A DNA stretch of 64,000 bases from Sphingomonas sp. CL5.1 (GTDB taxonomy: Bacteria > Pseudomonadota > Alphaproteobacteria > Sphingomonadales > Sphingomonadaceae), in the NCBI RefSeq assembly GCF_013344685.1, contig NZ_CP050137.1:2659001-2723000 (forward strand), read 5' to 3'. The notes beneath the pieces were generated by a model. It was not told the origin of the DNA. It made no database searches and saw only the letters and a list, made by a program, of their open reading frames with translations. A program made the position numbers and the translations under genes. This document shows positions 15,314-23,503 of this stretch, piece after piece (the stretch's first letter is position 1; every line of letters begins with the position of its first letter).

Positions 15314-16320
15314 TCAATCCGGCACGCGGCTCATATCCGTCACCCGCTCCGCCAGCGGGGGAAGGAAGGAGCGGTCGAACACCTCGTGGATCGCGGGGGT
15401 CCTAGGCAGTTTCTTCGCGGCGACCACCAGATCGATCATCCGCCTCAGCCGCGCATCGTCCATGTCGCCGACGCCGAGGCGCCGGCCCTCCGGATGGCCC
15501 ATGTCGCCGCGCAACGTGCCGATCAGCCGCGCGCGATCCACCGCGCGCGGCGCGCGCGGTGCGCGCCGCATCAGTGCATCGATCGCCGCGTCCGGGTCCG
15601 CTGCCGTCTCGCGCAGCGCGCGGTTGAACGCGGCCACCATGCCCGCGAGCGCGGGTTTGTCGCGCTCATAGAATTCCCGCGTGACGAACATCGTGTTGCC
15701 GTACATGTCGGGCAGGTATTCTGCATAGGTCAGGAAGCGTAGCGTCGCGACGCCGTCGATGCCGACCACCGCCGCCTTGGCGATGATGGTGTTGACGAAG
15801 CCGAACACCCCGTCCACGGCGCCCTGCCGCACCATCGCCGCGATCTGCCCCTCCATCGTGTCGGGCGACTTGACGACCGTGACCCTGCCGGCGTCGATCC
15901 CCGTCGCCGTCGCGAACATGTCGAATGTTTGCAGCGCGGCGTCCACCGGATAGCCGGAGATCGTGCGCCCCTCGAAATCGCGCGGCTGGTGGATCGGGCC
16001 GTCGGCCGGCACCGCGATCGTGAAGGGACGGTGTTGAAGGTGGAGAAGATCGCCACCGGGCCACGGTCAGGCGGGCAATTGGCGATCCGCTCGATCAGCG
16101 CGGTCATGTCGCCATAGCCGGCGTCGAATTCCGGCGACATGACCTGCGGCACAATCCCCGCCGCGCCCGCCCCCTCGACGAAATCGAAGGTAAGGCCATG
16201 TTCACGCAGATAGCCGCGCTCGTCCGCCATCAGCAGGAACGCCACCGGACCGGCAAAGGGGGTGTGCAGCAGCATCCTCACCCGGCGGTTCGCGTCCTGA
16301 TCGTTCCCGTGGGTCGCCAT
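15314..16320 (-). pseudogene. NMT1-like ABC substrate-binding protein, frameshifted
   Basis: The start MATHGNDQDANRRVRMLLH (good AGGA ribosome binding site) continues to DRGPVAIFSTFNTVP, then the frame changes near 16022-16028. There the homologous text (IAVPADGPIHQPRDFEGRTI) resumes in another frame to the stop. One missing base explains it. The reconstructed 335-aa protein parallels the next gene (FxxHPxxIAVxAxGPI, then GRTI). There is no signal peptide. A sequencing error is possible; otherwise the gene is dead. Confidence 0.7.
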
Positions 16321-16331
16321 TGGTTCTTTCC

Positions 16332-17321
16332 TCATTGCGGTGAAGGTGCGAGAAAGCGGTGGGTGAACACCTCGTCCGCGCGCGGCGCCCTCGGCAGGCG
16401 TTCGGCGCGGGCCATCAGGTCGATCGAGCGGCCCAGTCGCGCCATGTCCGCCCCCCCGGTGAAATCGAGCCGGGCGAGCGCCGCCATCTCGATCTCCAGC
16501 GTGGTCTCGAGCCGAAGGGCTTCCGCCGCGCGCGACGCATCGGGCCGGCGTCGCAGTACCGCGTCGATCGCGGCGGCGGGGTCGGCGAGCATATCGCGCA
16601 TCCCGCGACGCAATGCCTCGACCAGCGCAGCCAGCGTTTCCGGCCGCTCGCGGACCATGCGGCGCGAGGCCATCAGGCACGAGCCGAACAGCTCCGGCGC
16701 GTGATCGGCGAACTTGATGAAGCGCAGCGCCGCGTCGGCGTCCATGTCCGCCACCGCGAGCGCCGCGCGGACCGTGCTCACATATCCGAACATGCCGTCG
16801 AGGCCGGGCGTGTCGAGCAAGGCGCGCGCCAGATCGTGCAGCCCGCCGGGAAGCGCGCGGCACGTCACCCGCTCCGGATCGATCCCCGCACGCAGGCAGA
16901 AGGCGCCGAACGTCCGCAGCGCGACGTCGGTGTCGTGGCCGATGATCGTCCGGCCGATCAGGTCGGCCGGGCATCGTATCGGGCCTTCCGCCTTCACCGC
17001 GATCGCCGACGGCGAGGCGTGGAACATCATCATGATTCCGGTCGGCGCGCTATCCGGGCGCCGCGCCGCCAGTTCGATCAGGGCGTTGATATCGCCATAG
17101 CCGAGATCGAAATCCTCATTCGCCATGCGCCCGGCGGCGGTATAGGCGCCTTCGCCGGCAACGAGGTCCAGCGCGATCCCGGCTTCGGCGAGATAGCCGC
17201 GGTCCTGCGCCAGCAGCAGCCATGCCTGCGGCGATGAGAACATCGTATTGAGCACCATCCGGAAGCCCGTCCGGCCTTCCGGTGCGCTGGCCGACGATCC
17301 GTCGCACGCTGCTTTCATCAT
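16332..17321 (-). CDS. NMT1-like substrate-binding protein
   Basis: 329 aa. FRMVLNTMFSSPQAWLLLAQ, DLGYGDINALIE and AIAVKAEGPIRCPADLIGRT follow the ThiY/SsuA/NMT1 binding-protein fold, which binds small aromatic or ureido-type molecules. No convincing signal peptide precedes residue 20. No ABC ATPase or permease is nearby, so classical transport cannot be assembled from this locus. Its stop overlaps an ATG of the following paralogue as ATGA; the paralogue itself is read from 16320. It is possibly a ligand sensor or a binding protein of a transporter coded elsewhere. Confidence 0.7.
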   Translation of the reverse strand: MMKAACDGSSASAPEGRTGFRMVLNTMFSSPQAWLLLAQDRGYLAEAGIALDLVAGEGAYTAAGRMANEDFDLGYGDINALIELAARRPDSAPTGIMMMFHASPSAIAVKAEGPIRCPADLIGRTIIGHDTDVALRTFGAFCLRAGIDPERVTCRALPGGLHDLARALLDTPGLDGMFGYVSTVRAALAVADMDADAALRFIKFADHAPELFGSCLMASRRMVRERPETLAALVEALRRGMRDMLADPAAAIDAVLRRRPDASRAAEALRLETTLEIEMAALARLDFTGGADMARLGRSIDLMARAERLPRAPRADEVFTHRFLAPSPQ

Positions 17322-17429
17322 CCAGTCCTGATGATCTTTCGCAGGGGCGACTGGCGCCCCGGAGCCTGAAACATGGGCCGGTCGAGCATTGCCGTCTATA
17401 GCAAGCTTATCAGTATATCGTTCTATTAA

Positions 17430-18377
17430 TCAGAATGATTGACCGTTGCTGCCTCCGGCCCGCATGGCGGCGAGCAGGCCGGAAAGGTCGCGTTCGAGCG
17501 CGTTGCAGGTGATCTGCCCGATCGGGTGGAGCTTGAGGCGGGTATTGGTGGCGATGCTGATGGTCTGCGTTTCGGCGGCGTGATCGCGCAACGGGATGAA
17601 CCGGACCTCCCCGGCGATGATCTCCGTCGCGGCGTCCAGTTCCGAGGTCAGCGCCACATATTCGCCGCCCGCGACCAGCGCCTTCAGCAGCTGGAGGGAG
17701 TTGGTGACGACCGGCATCCGGCCCTTCTGGAACATCCAGTCATTGTGCGCCTCGATATAGCGGCGGATGGTCAGCGCGCGGCTTTGCAGGACCACGGGCA
17801 GGCTGGCTACGTCCTGCAATGTGACCGCCGTCGCGCCGGCGAGCGGATGATCGCGTGCCACCAGGCAGCCCAGCGGCAGGCTGCTGGTCCAGGCGACATG
17901 TATCTCGCGATGGGGCTGGAGGTTGAACGCGATCGCCACGTCGGCCTGGGCGTTGACCAACGCCGATCCTGCCGCGTCGGGCGTCACGATCTCGATCTCG
18001 AGCGTGATACCGGGATGCTCGCGCCGCAGCCGGCGAATCGTGCGCGGCAGGATGCCGTTCGCCATGCTGTCCATGGCGACGATCCGCAGATGGCCGCGAT
18101 TCTCCCCGTCGAGATATTTGATCTCGCTCCCCATCCAGCCCAGTTCGGTGCGCCAGCGCCGGGCCAGCGTCGCCACGAGCGTGCCGGCAGAGGTCGGTCG
18201 CATCCCGCGCGGCAGGCGCTCGAACAGCGCGATGCCCAGTTCGTCCTCCAGTAGCAGGATCTGGCGATTGATCGCCGAGGCGGAGATGTTCAAATCACGC
18301 GCCGCCGCCTGGATCGATCCGCATCGGACGACCTGGTCCATATATTTCAACGACGTGGGGAGAAGGCGTTCTGACAT
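17430..18377 (-). CDS. LysR-type transcriptional regulator
   Basis: 315 aa. N-terminal winged helix-turn-helix (YMDQVVRCGSIQAAARDLNI, then INRQILLLEDELGIALFERL, residues 12-55) and a periplasmic-binding-protein-like effector domain from about residue 90. It is divergent from uraD, with about 110 bp between them that should hold the operator. It is the obvious candidate regulator for the ureide genes; the inducer is likely allantoin, ureidoglycolate or another pathway intermediate, by analogy only. Confidence 0.85.
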   Translation of the reverse strand: MSERLLPTSLKYMDQVVRCGSIQAAARDLNISASAINRQILLLEDELGIALFERLPRGMRPTSAGTLVATLARRWRTELGWMGSEIKYLDGENRGHLRIVAMDSMANGILPRTIRRLRREHPGITLEIEIVTPDAAGSALVNAQADVAIAFNLQPHREIHVAWTSSLPLGCLVARDHPLAGATAVTLQDVASLPVVLQSRALTIRRYIEAHNDWMFQKGRMPVVTNSLQLLKALVAGGEYVALTSELDAATEIIAGEVRFIPLRDHAAETQTISIATNTRLKLHPIGQITCNALERDLSGLLAAMRAGGSNGQSF

Positions 18378-18487
18378 GGCTGCATCCTGAAAAACAGAAT
18401 GATGAGTGATCTATTATGCGATAGACGGCAATTGGATTTCACGGCAGCCTCCGTCCCGATCATCGTGGGAAGGCATCGCGGCAAGGC

Positions 18488-19042
18488 ATGGTGTCCACTT
18501 CTGAAATCCGGCGCGTCACCTTGCGCGAGCTGAATCAGGCCGCCCGCGCCGCCTTCGTCGCCGTGCTGGGCGACACGGTAGAGAATGCGCCGTGGGTTGC
18601 CGAGGCGCTGGAGCGGCGGCGGCCGTTCCGCTCGGTCGACGCCGTCTGGTGCACGATCATGGACATCCTGATGACGGCGCCACGCGACGCGCGCCTCGCG
18701 CTGTTCCGCGGGCATCCCGAACTGGCGGGGATCGAGGCCGCGGAACACCGCATGTCGGCGCATTCGACGCGCGAACAGGATCGGCTCGGCCTCACTGCGA
18801 TGCCGCCCCGCGACATGCGGCGGCTGCACGAGATGAACCGCCGCTATCGCGAGCGATTCGGCTATCCGTGCATCGTCGCGCTGCGCCGGCAACCCGATCT
18901 GCCGGCATTGCTGGATGCGATCGCCGCCCGGCTGGATAACGATCCGGCGACCGAGCATGACCTCGCGCTGGGCGAGATCGGGGAGATCGTGCGTGGCCGG
19001 CTGGACATGCGGATCGCGGAAGCGGCGGCCTGCGATGGCTAG
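18488..19042 (+). CDS. uraD: OHCU decarboxylase
   Basis: 184 aa. Decarboxylates 2-oxo-4-hydroxy-4-carboxy-5-ureidoimidazoline to S-allantoin in urate breakdown. Family marks are HPELAG at 76-81 (His76 is the expected catalytic base), EQDRLGL at 96-102 and FGYPCIVALR at 124-133. The stop overlaps the transporter start by 8 nt. The N-terminal MVSTSEIRRVTLRELNQ matches the usual start. It works directly after UraH, coded on the other strand at 22914-23255. Confidence 0.85.
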   Translation: MVSTSEIRRVTLRELNQAARAAFVAVLGDTVENAPWVAEALERRRPFRSVDAVWCTIMDILMTAPRDARLALFRGHPELAGIEAAEHRMSAHSTREQDRLGLTAMPPRDMRRLHEMNRRYRERFGYPCIVALRRQPDLPALLDAIAARLDNDPATEHDLALGEIGEIVRGRLDMRIAEAAACDG

Positions 19043-20471
19043 CGCGAGCGCCATCCCCCCGGCGCTGGCCCGCGAGGATGCGGCGGCGGCCCGCATCCCG
19101 CTTTCGATCCGGCTGGGCTGGGGGCAGGCGTCGCTGGTCCTTTCGATCCTCACCAACATGGTGAACGCGGTGTTCCTGCGGTATCTCACCGACATGGTGG
19201 GACTGCCCTCCGGCTTCGCTGGCTCGGCGGTGGCCGGCGCGGCGCTGGCGGCGGCGGCGGCGCATCCGCTGGTCGGCTCGTTCAGCGACCGGTTCAACAG
19301 CCGCTTCGGCCGGCGGCGGCCCTTCATCCTGGCGGGGGGCGTGGTCTGCGCGCTTTCGACGATTGGCGCGTTCAGCCTGCACCACATCCATGCGCTGCAA
19401 TGGGCGATGGTGTTCACCGTGCTGGCGCTGCTCGCGTTCGGCGCCGGCCTCGCGCTGGTGCTGATCCCGACGATCGCGATGTCGGCGGAGATGACCGACG
19501 ACGTCGACGAGCGGATGCGGCTGGTGTCGGTGCGCGTCTATATGATGGCGATCGGCGGCTTCGCCGGCTCGTCGCTCGCGCCCGTGCTGCTGTCGGTCGG
19601 CGGATCGCCGGCCTTTTCCTATACGCTGCTGGCATGGCTTGCCGGAGCCATCGCGCTGGCCGGCTGCACCTTGTGCTTCTTCATGACGCGGAACGCGCAC
19701 GCGACGCACGAGACGGCCCACGAGGCGATTCCCCTGGGAAAGCGGCTCAGGCTGGTGGGGGAGAACCGGCCATTCGTGGTGCTGATCACGATCAAGTTCC
19801 TGTTCTGGACCGGCGTCGCGATGACCAACGGTATGTCGGCCTATTTCACGCTCTACGTCCTCAAGGTTTCGGACGCGTGGCTCGGCATCTACAACGGGCT
19901 TAAGATCGCCGGCTGGATCCTCGCGCTGCAATTCTGGGTCTGGCTCGCCGCGCGGAAGGGAAAGAAATTCAGCTTCAACCTGTCGGTGATCATGTACGGT
20001 CTCGTCTACGCGACCTGGCTGTTCGCCGGACCGGAAGTGTCGAGCGCCGATATCGTCGTGCGCGCGCTGCTCGGGGGCATCGCGCTGGGCGGGGTGGGCT
20101 TCAACGTCCAGGCGATGCTGCCCGATGCGATCCAATATGACCATTATCGCACCGGCTTGCGGCGCGAAGGGATATTCTCCGGCATCTACAGCCTGATCGA
20201 ATCCGCCGCGCTGTCGAGCGGGATCATGCTGATCGGGATGCTGTTCGCCAGCGCGGGCTATGTTTCCGGCACCAGCGGCCTGCGCCACGTGCAGCCGGAG
20301 AGCGCGCTGGAGATGATCCATTATTCCTATGTGCTCACCCCGGTGATCTGCTCGATCATCGCGATCGTCGGCATCCGTTTCTACGGACTCGACCGGGCCG
20401 AGATGGTCGCGATGACGCGGGAGGAGCATCGCGCGGAGGATGAGGGCCAGATGCCGATGGCGCGACCGTGA
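19035..20471 (+). CDS. GPH-type MFS transporter, likely ureide importer
   Basis: 478 aa with about 12 membrane helices. GSFSDRFNSRFGRRRPFILAG (about 80-100) is the loop 2-3 signature of the glycoside-pentoside-hexuronide:cation symporter family. Later marks are TIKFLFWTGVAM and DAIQYDHYRTGLRREGIFSG, the latter strongly conserved in GPH proteins. I placed the start at MASASAIPP, overlapping uraD. It lies between uraD and allA (4-nt overlap with the latter), so import of a purine-derived ureide is a reasonable inference, although the family normally carries sugars. Confidence 0.75.
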   Translation: MASASAIPPALAREDAAAARIPLSIRLGWGQASLVLSILTNMVNAVFLRYLTDMVGLPSGFAGSAVAGAALAAAAAHPLVGSFSDRFNSRFGRRRPFILAGGVVCALSTIGAFSLHHIHALQWAMVFTVLALLAFGAGLALVLIPTIAMSAEMTDDVDERMRLVSVRVYMMAIGGFAGSSLAPVLLSVGGSPAFSYTLLAWLAGAIALAGCTLCFFMTRNAHATHETAHEAIPLGKRLRLVGENRPFVVLITIKFLFWTGVAMTNGMSAYFTLYVLKVSDAWLGIYNGLKIAGWILALQFWVWLAARKGKKFSFNLSVIMYGLVYATWLFAGPEVSSADIVVRALLGGIALGGVGFNVQAMLPDAIQYDHYRTGLRREGIFSGIYSLIESAALSSGIMLIGMLFASAGYVSGTSGLRHVQPESALEMIHYSYVLTPVICSIIAIVGIRFYGLDRAEMVAMTREEHRAEDEGQMPMARP

Positions 20472-20962
20472 AGCGCATCGCGCCGCAGCCGCTGACCGCG
20501 GCGGCGTTCGCGCCGTTCGGCGAGGTGATCGAGGTCGACGCCGGCGCGCAGCCCCTCGTCATCAATCGCGGGCAGACGCTGCGCTTCCACGATCTGGCGG
20601 CGATCGACGTCGAGGCGGGCGGCGGCCGGCCCGCGCTGAGCGTTTTCCGAGGCGAGCCGCTCGATCCGTGTGTCCTCGCCATATTCGAGCGACACCCGCT
20701 GGGCAGCCAGGCGTTCGTCCCGCTCGACGGGAATCCGTATCTGGTCGCGGTCGCGCCCGCCGGCGCGTTCGATCCCGCCGCCGTGCGGATATTCCGCGCC
20801 ACGGGGCGGCAGGGCGTCAACTACCGCCGCAACGTATGGCACCATTTCCTGTTGCCGCTGACCAGCGGCGCGCACTTCCTCGTGATCGACCGGGAAGGCC
20901 CAGGCGTGAACCTCGACGAGCACGAGTTGCCCCTCGCGGACCGGATCGCGATCGACGGGTGA
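20468..20962 (+). CDS. allA: Ureidoglycolate lyase
   Basis: 164 aa, GTG start overlapping the transporter stop as GTGA. It converts ureidoglycolate to glyoxylate and urea. Family marks are FAPFGEVIEVD near 14-24, FERHPLGSQAFVPL at 73-86 and VNYRRNVWHHFLLPL at 117-131, the last with the histidines of the cupin active site. It is last of the plus-strand set; alc, which makes its substrate, ends 22 nt away on the other strand, tail to tail. Confidence 0.85.
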   Translation: MKRIAPQPLTAAAFAPFGEVIEVDAGAQPLVINRGQTLRFHDLAAIDVEAGGGRPALSVFRGEPLDPCVLAIFERHPLGSQAFVPLDGNPYLVAVAPAGAFDPAAVRIFRATGRQGVNYRRNVWHHFLLPLTSGAHFLVIDREGPGVNLDEHELPLADRIAIDG

Positions 20963-20983
20963 CGCGGCGGCCCGTCCGCGCGT

Positions 20984-21976
20984 CTACCTCGCCCGGCCGA
21001 ACAGCCGCAGGCGGCTGACCCCGCCGTCCGGATAGATGTTGAGGCGGACGAAGCGCACCGCGCCGAGCCGCGCGATCTCGTCGCGGAACACGTGAACCCG
21101 ATCGGCCTCCAGCTTCACCTTGGGCAGCAGCACGTGCCAGTCCCCGGCTTGCCGCGCGATATCCTCGGGCGCGCCATCGGCCGCCATGCTCGCCTGAATG
21201 GAGCAATGCTCGGGGTAGTTGCCCTTGAAATGGGCGGTGTCGATCTCGATCCGCTCGATCGTCCCTGGTGCGCCGAGCGAGAAGATCGCCCAGTCGTGAC
21301 CCGGCTCGCGGCGGCGGCGCGTTTCCCATCCGTCGCCCATGTCCGCGCCGCGACCGGGCGCGGTCAGGTTCTCCAGCCGGCCGTAATGCACGTCGTTGGC
21401 GATGATGCCGCGCCCGCCGTGCTCCATCGCGAGCAGGTCGATTGGCCCCGCCCCGGTGATGGCGGGCCAGTCCGGCGCCACGCGGCCCCACACCCTGAGG
21501 CGCGCCACGCCGCCATCGGGGAAGATATGGAGCCGCACATGGGTCACGGGTTCGGCATGGTCGATCGGTACGTAGATCCGGTCGTCGCCGCGCAATTCGA
21601 GGCGCGGCGTCACCTGCACCCATCCGTCCGCCGGATTGATCTCGTCGGATCGGCATAGCTCGATCTGCGCGCCGGGTGGATAGTTGCCGGTGAAATGGCT
21701 GGTGTCGATCTCGAATCCGGCCACCTGTCCGGTGACGCCCAGCCGGATGACGCACCAGTCATGGCCCGGCGTCCGCTTGCGGCGGCTTTCCCACCCGTCC
21801 ATCCACTTGCCGTTGTCGTCATATTTGCCGGGGATGAACGCGGGCGGCGCCGGATCGATCAGGCGCGCCTTGTCGGCGAAGAAATCGTCCGTCGCATAAA
21901 CGACGGCCGAGCCGAGGCGCGGCTGTGCGAGATCGACATAGTCGCGGCGCAATGCGTCGATGTCGGATATGTTCAT
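20984..21976 (-). CDS. alc: Allantoicase
   Basis: 330 aa. Hydrolyses allantoate to ureidoglycolate and urea. Two tandem allantoicase repeats are visible: MDGWESRRKRTPGHDWCVI (about 59-77) and MGDGWETRRRREPGHDWAIF (about 221-240). Each is followed by an EIDT-x-HFxGNYP segment and a FPDGG/YPDGG-VxRLRxxGR close. The start ATG overlaps the puuE stop (ATGA), confirming a uraH-puuE-alc operon. Confidence 0.9.
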   Translation of the reverse strand: MNISDIDALRRDYVDLAQPRLGSAVVYATDDFFADKARLIDPAPPAFIPGKYDDNGKWMDGWESRRKRTPGHDWCVIRLGVTGQVAGFEIDTSHFTGNYPPGAQIELCRSDEINPADGWVQVTPRLELRGDDRIYVPIDHAEPVTHVRLHIFPDGGVARLRVWGRVAPDWPAITGAGPIDLLAMEHGGRGIIANDVHYGRLENLTAPGRGADMGDGWETRRRREPGHDWAIFSLGAPGTIERIEIDTAHFKGNYPEHCSIQASMAADGAPEDIARQAGDWHVLLPKVKLEADRVHVFRDEIARLGAVRFVRLNIYPDGGVSRLRLFGRAR

Positions 21977-22917
21977 GAATGCCTCTCTTGGATAGGGCGG
22001 TGGGGATGTCGCGCGCGCCAGTGGCGCGCGATGTCGATGCGGCGGGCGAACCACACCTTCGGATGATCGAGCGCGTGGCGGATGAAGCGTTCCAGCCCCG
22101 CGATCTTGCCGGGCCGGCCGGACAACCGGCAATGCAGGCCCACCGACATCATCCGCGGGTGCGTCGCGCCCTCATCGTAAAGCACGTCGAACGTGTCCTT
22201 CAGATAGGAGAAGAATTGCTCGCCCGTGTTCAGCCCTGTGCCGGCGAAGCGCATGTCGTTGGTTTCGAGCGAATAGGGCACGATCAGATGCGGCCCCCCC
22301 GCCTCTTCGACCCAGAAGGGCAGGTCGTCGGAATAATCATCGGCATCGTAGAGGAACCCGCCCTCTTCGGCGACGAGGCGGCGGGTGGCGGGGCTGGTGC
22401 GCCCGGTGTACCAGCCGAGCGGGCGCTCGCCGGTCAGCCGGCGGTGGATCTCGATCGCGCGCGCCATGTGCTCGCGCTCGAGGTCTTCCGCCACCCCCTG
22501 ATAGTCGATCCAGCGCAGGCCGTGGCTGGCGATCTCATGTCCCGCGCGCAGGAACGCCTCCACCGCCGCGGGATTGCGCTCGAGCGCGGTGGCGACGCCG
22601 AATATCGTGGTCTTGACGCCGTATCGCTCGAACAGGCGCAGCAGCCGCCAGACCCCGGCGCGGCTGCCATATTCGTAGATTTGCTCCATGCTCATGTGCC
22701 GTGCGCCGCGAACGGCCGGGGGCGAGATGATGTCGGAGAGGAAGGTTTCCGCGCCTACATCGCCGTCGAGAATGCAATTCTCACCGCCTTCCTCATAGTT
22801 CAGGACGATCTGCACGGCGATCCGCGCATCGCCCGGCCAGTCGGGCAAGGGCGGCGTCGCTCCGTAGCCGACGAGATCGCGCGGATAGCCGCCGCTGGCG
22901 TCGATCGGCACGGTCAA
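21973..22917 (-). CDS. puuE: Allantoinase, polysaccharide-deacetylase type
   Basis: 314 aa, typical length of PuuE. Metal-independent hydrolysis of allantoin to allantoate. Marks: RDLVGYGATPPLPDWPG at the start, IVLNYEEGGENCILDGD near 38-54, GHEIASHGLRWIDYQ (about 125-139) and YTGRTSPATRRL. It shares ATGA overlaps with uraH upstream and alc downstream, so all three are coupled. Confidence 0.9.
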   Translation of the reverse strand: MTVPIDASGGYPRDLVGYGATPPLPDWPGDARIAVQIVLNYEEGGENCILDGDVGAETFLSDIISPPAVRGARHMSMEQIYEYGSRAGVWRLLRLFERYGVKTTIFGVATALERNPAAVEAFLRAGHEIASHGLRWIDYQGVAEDLEREHMARAIEIHRRLTGERPLGWYTGRTSPATRRLVAEEGGFLYDADDYSDDLPFWVEEAGGPHLIVPYSLETNDMRFAGTGLNTGEQFFSYLKDTFDVLYDEGATHPRMMSVGLHCRLSGRPGKIAGLERFIRHALDHPKVWFARRIDIARHWRARHPHRPIQERHS

Positions 22918-23255
22918 CTGCCGCGATAGGTGCTGTAGGCGAACGGGCTGATCAGCAGCGGCACGTGATAATGCGCGTCGCCGTCGGCCATGCCGAATTC
23001 CACCGGCACCATATCGAGGAAGGCCGGCTCGGGCAGGCTGACCCCGATCCCCCGGTAATAATCCCCGACATCGAATTCCAGGCGATAGCGGCCGGGCAGA
23101 AGCGCGTCGCCGGCCAGGATGGGCGCGACGGTCCGGCCGTTCGCGCCGGTCCTCGACTCGACCAGCAATTGACCGCCATGAAACAGGCGAATCCGGACGC
23201 CGGCGCCGGGGCGACCGCTTAGCGTGTCGAGCACATGTGTCGTCAATTGTCCCAT
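22914..23255 (-). CDS. uraH: 5-hydroxyisourate hydrolase
   Basis: 113 aa, transthyretin-like. Opens the ring of 5-hydroxyisourate to OHCU. It has the N-terminal THVLDTLSGRPGAGVRIRL with the catalytic His and the C-terminal signature YSTYRGS. I chose MGQLTTHVLD as start because the fold begins there; the upstream extension is not conserved. First gene of the uraH-puuE-alc operon, divergent from the TonB receptor. Confidence 0.9.
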   Translation of the reverse strand: MGQLTTHVLDTLSGRPGAGVRIRLFHGGQLLVESRTGANGRTVAPILAGDALLPGRYRLEFDVGDYYRGIGVSLPEPAFLDMVPVEFGMADGDAHYHVPLLISPFAYSTYRGS

Positions 23256-23404
23256 TATGTCAGCCTCCTCGCCGATGATCCGGCGGACCACGCATATGCT
23301 GGAATAACCGTCATTTTCCTTGCACTTCCGTCGGGCCGGCGACGGCGTGCCCCGTTTTTCCGAAAGCACGTCCGGCCCGATCCCCGGCTTCTCCGCCCGT
23401 TTGT

Positions 23405-23423
23405 CATATTCCCGTTGAATATG
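23405..23423. promoter_or_regulatory. Palindrome between uraH and the TonB receptor
   Basis: CATATTC (23405-23411) and GAATATG (23417-23423) form a perfect 7-bp inverted repeat with a 5-bp spacer, in the AT-rich divergent intergenic region about 80 bp before the receptor start. A dimeric regulator site is likely, perhaps for the LysR or the MarR protein of this island. Confidence 0.4.
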
Positions 23424-23503
23424 TCAAATTTCACATGTATCATCACATAAATTTTGCCGCATTGAACGCCGGCGCATCAGGAATCTATGGAAGGGGTGGA
23501 TAC

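Noticed and set aside
17428..18404. CAGAATGAT near both ends of the LysR gene as a paired operator
   Set aside because: One copy overlaps the LysR stop codon and the two have no shared promoter context; a 9-base match in this distance can be chance.
18792..20429. A 545-codon minus-strand frame opposite uraD and the GPH transporter
   Set aside because: Low-complexity composition, no motif, and the opposite strand carries well-supported proteins.
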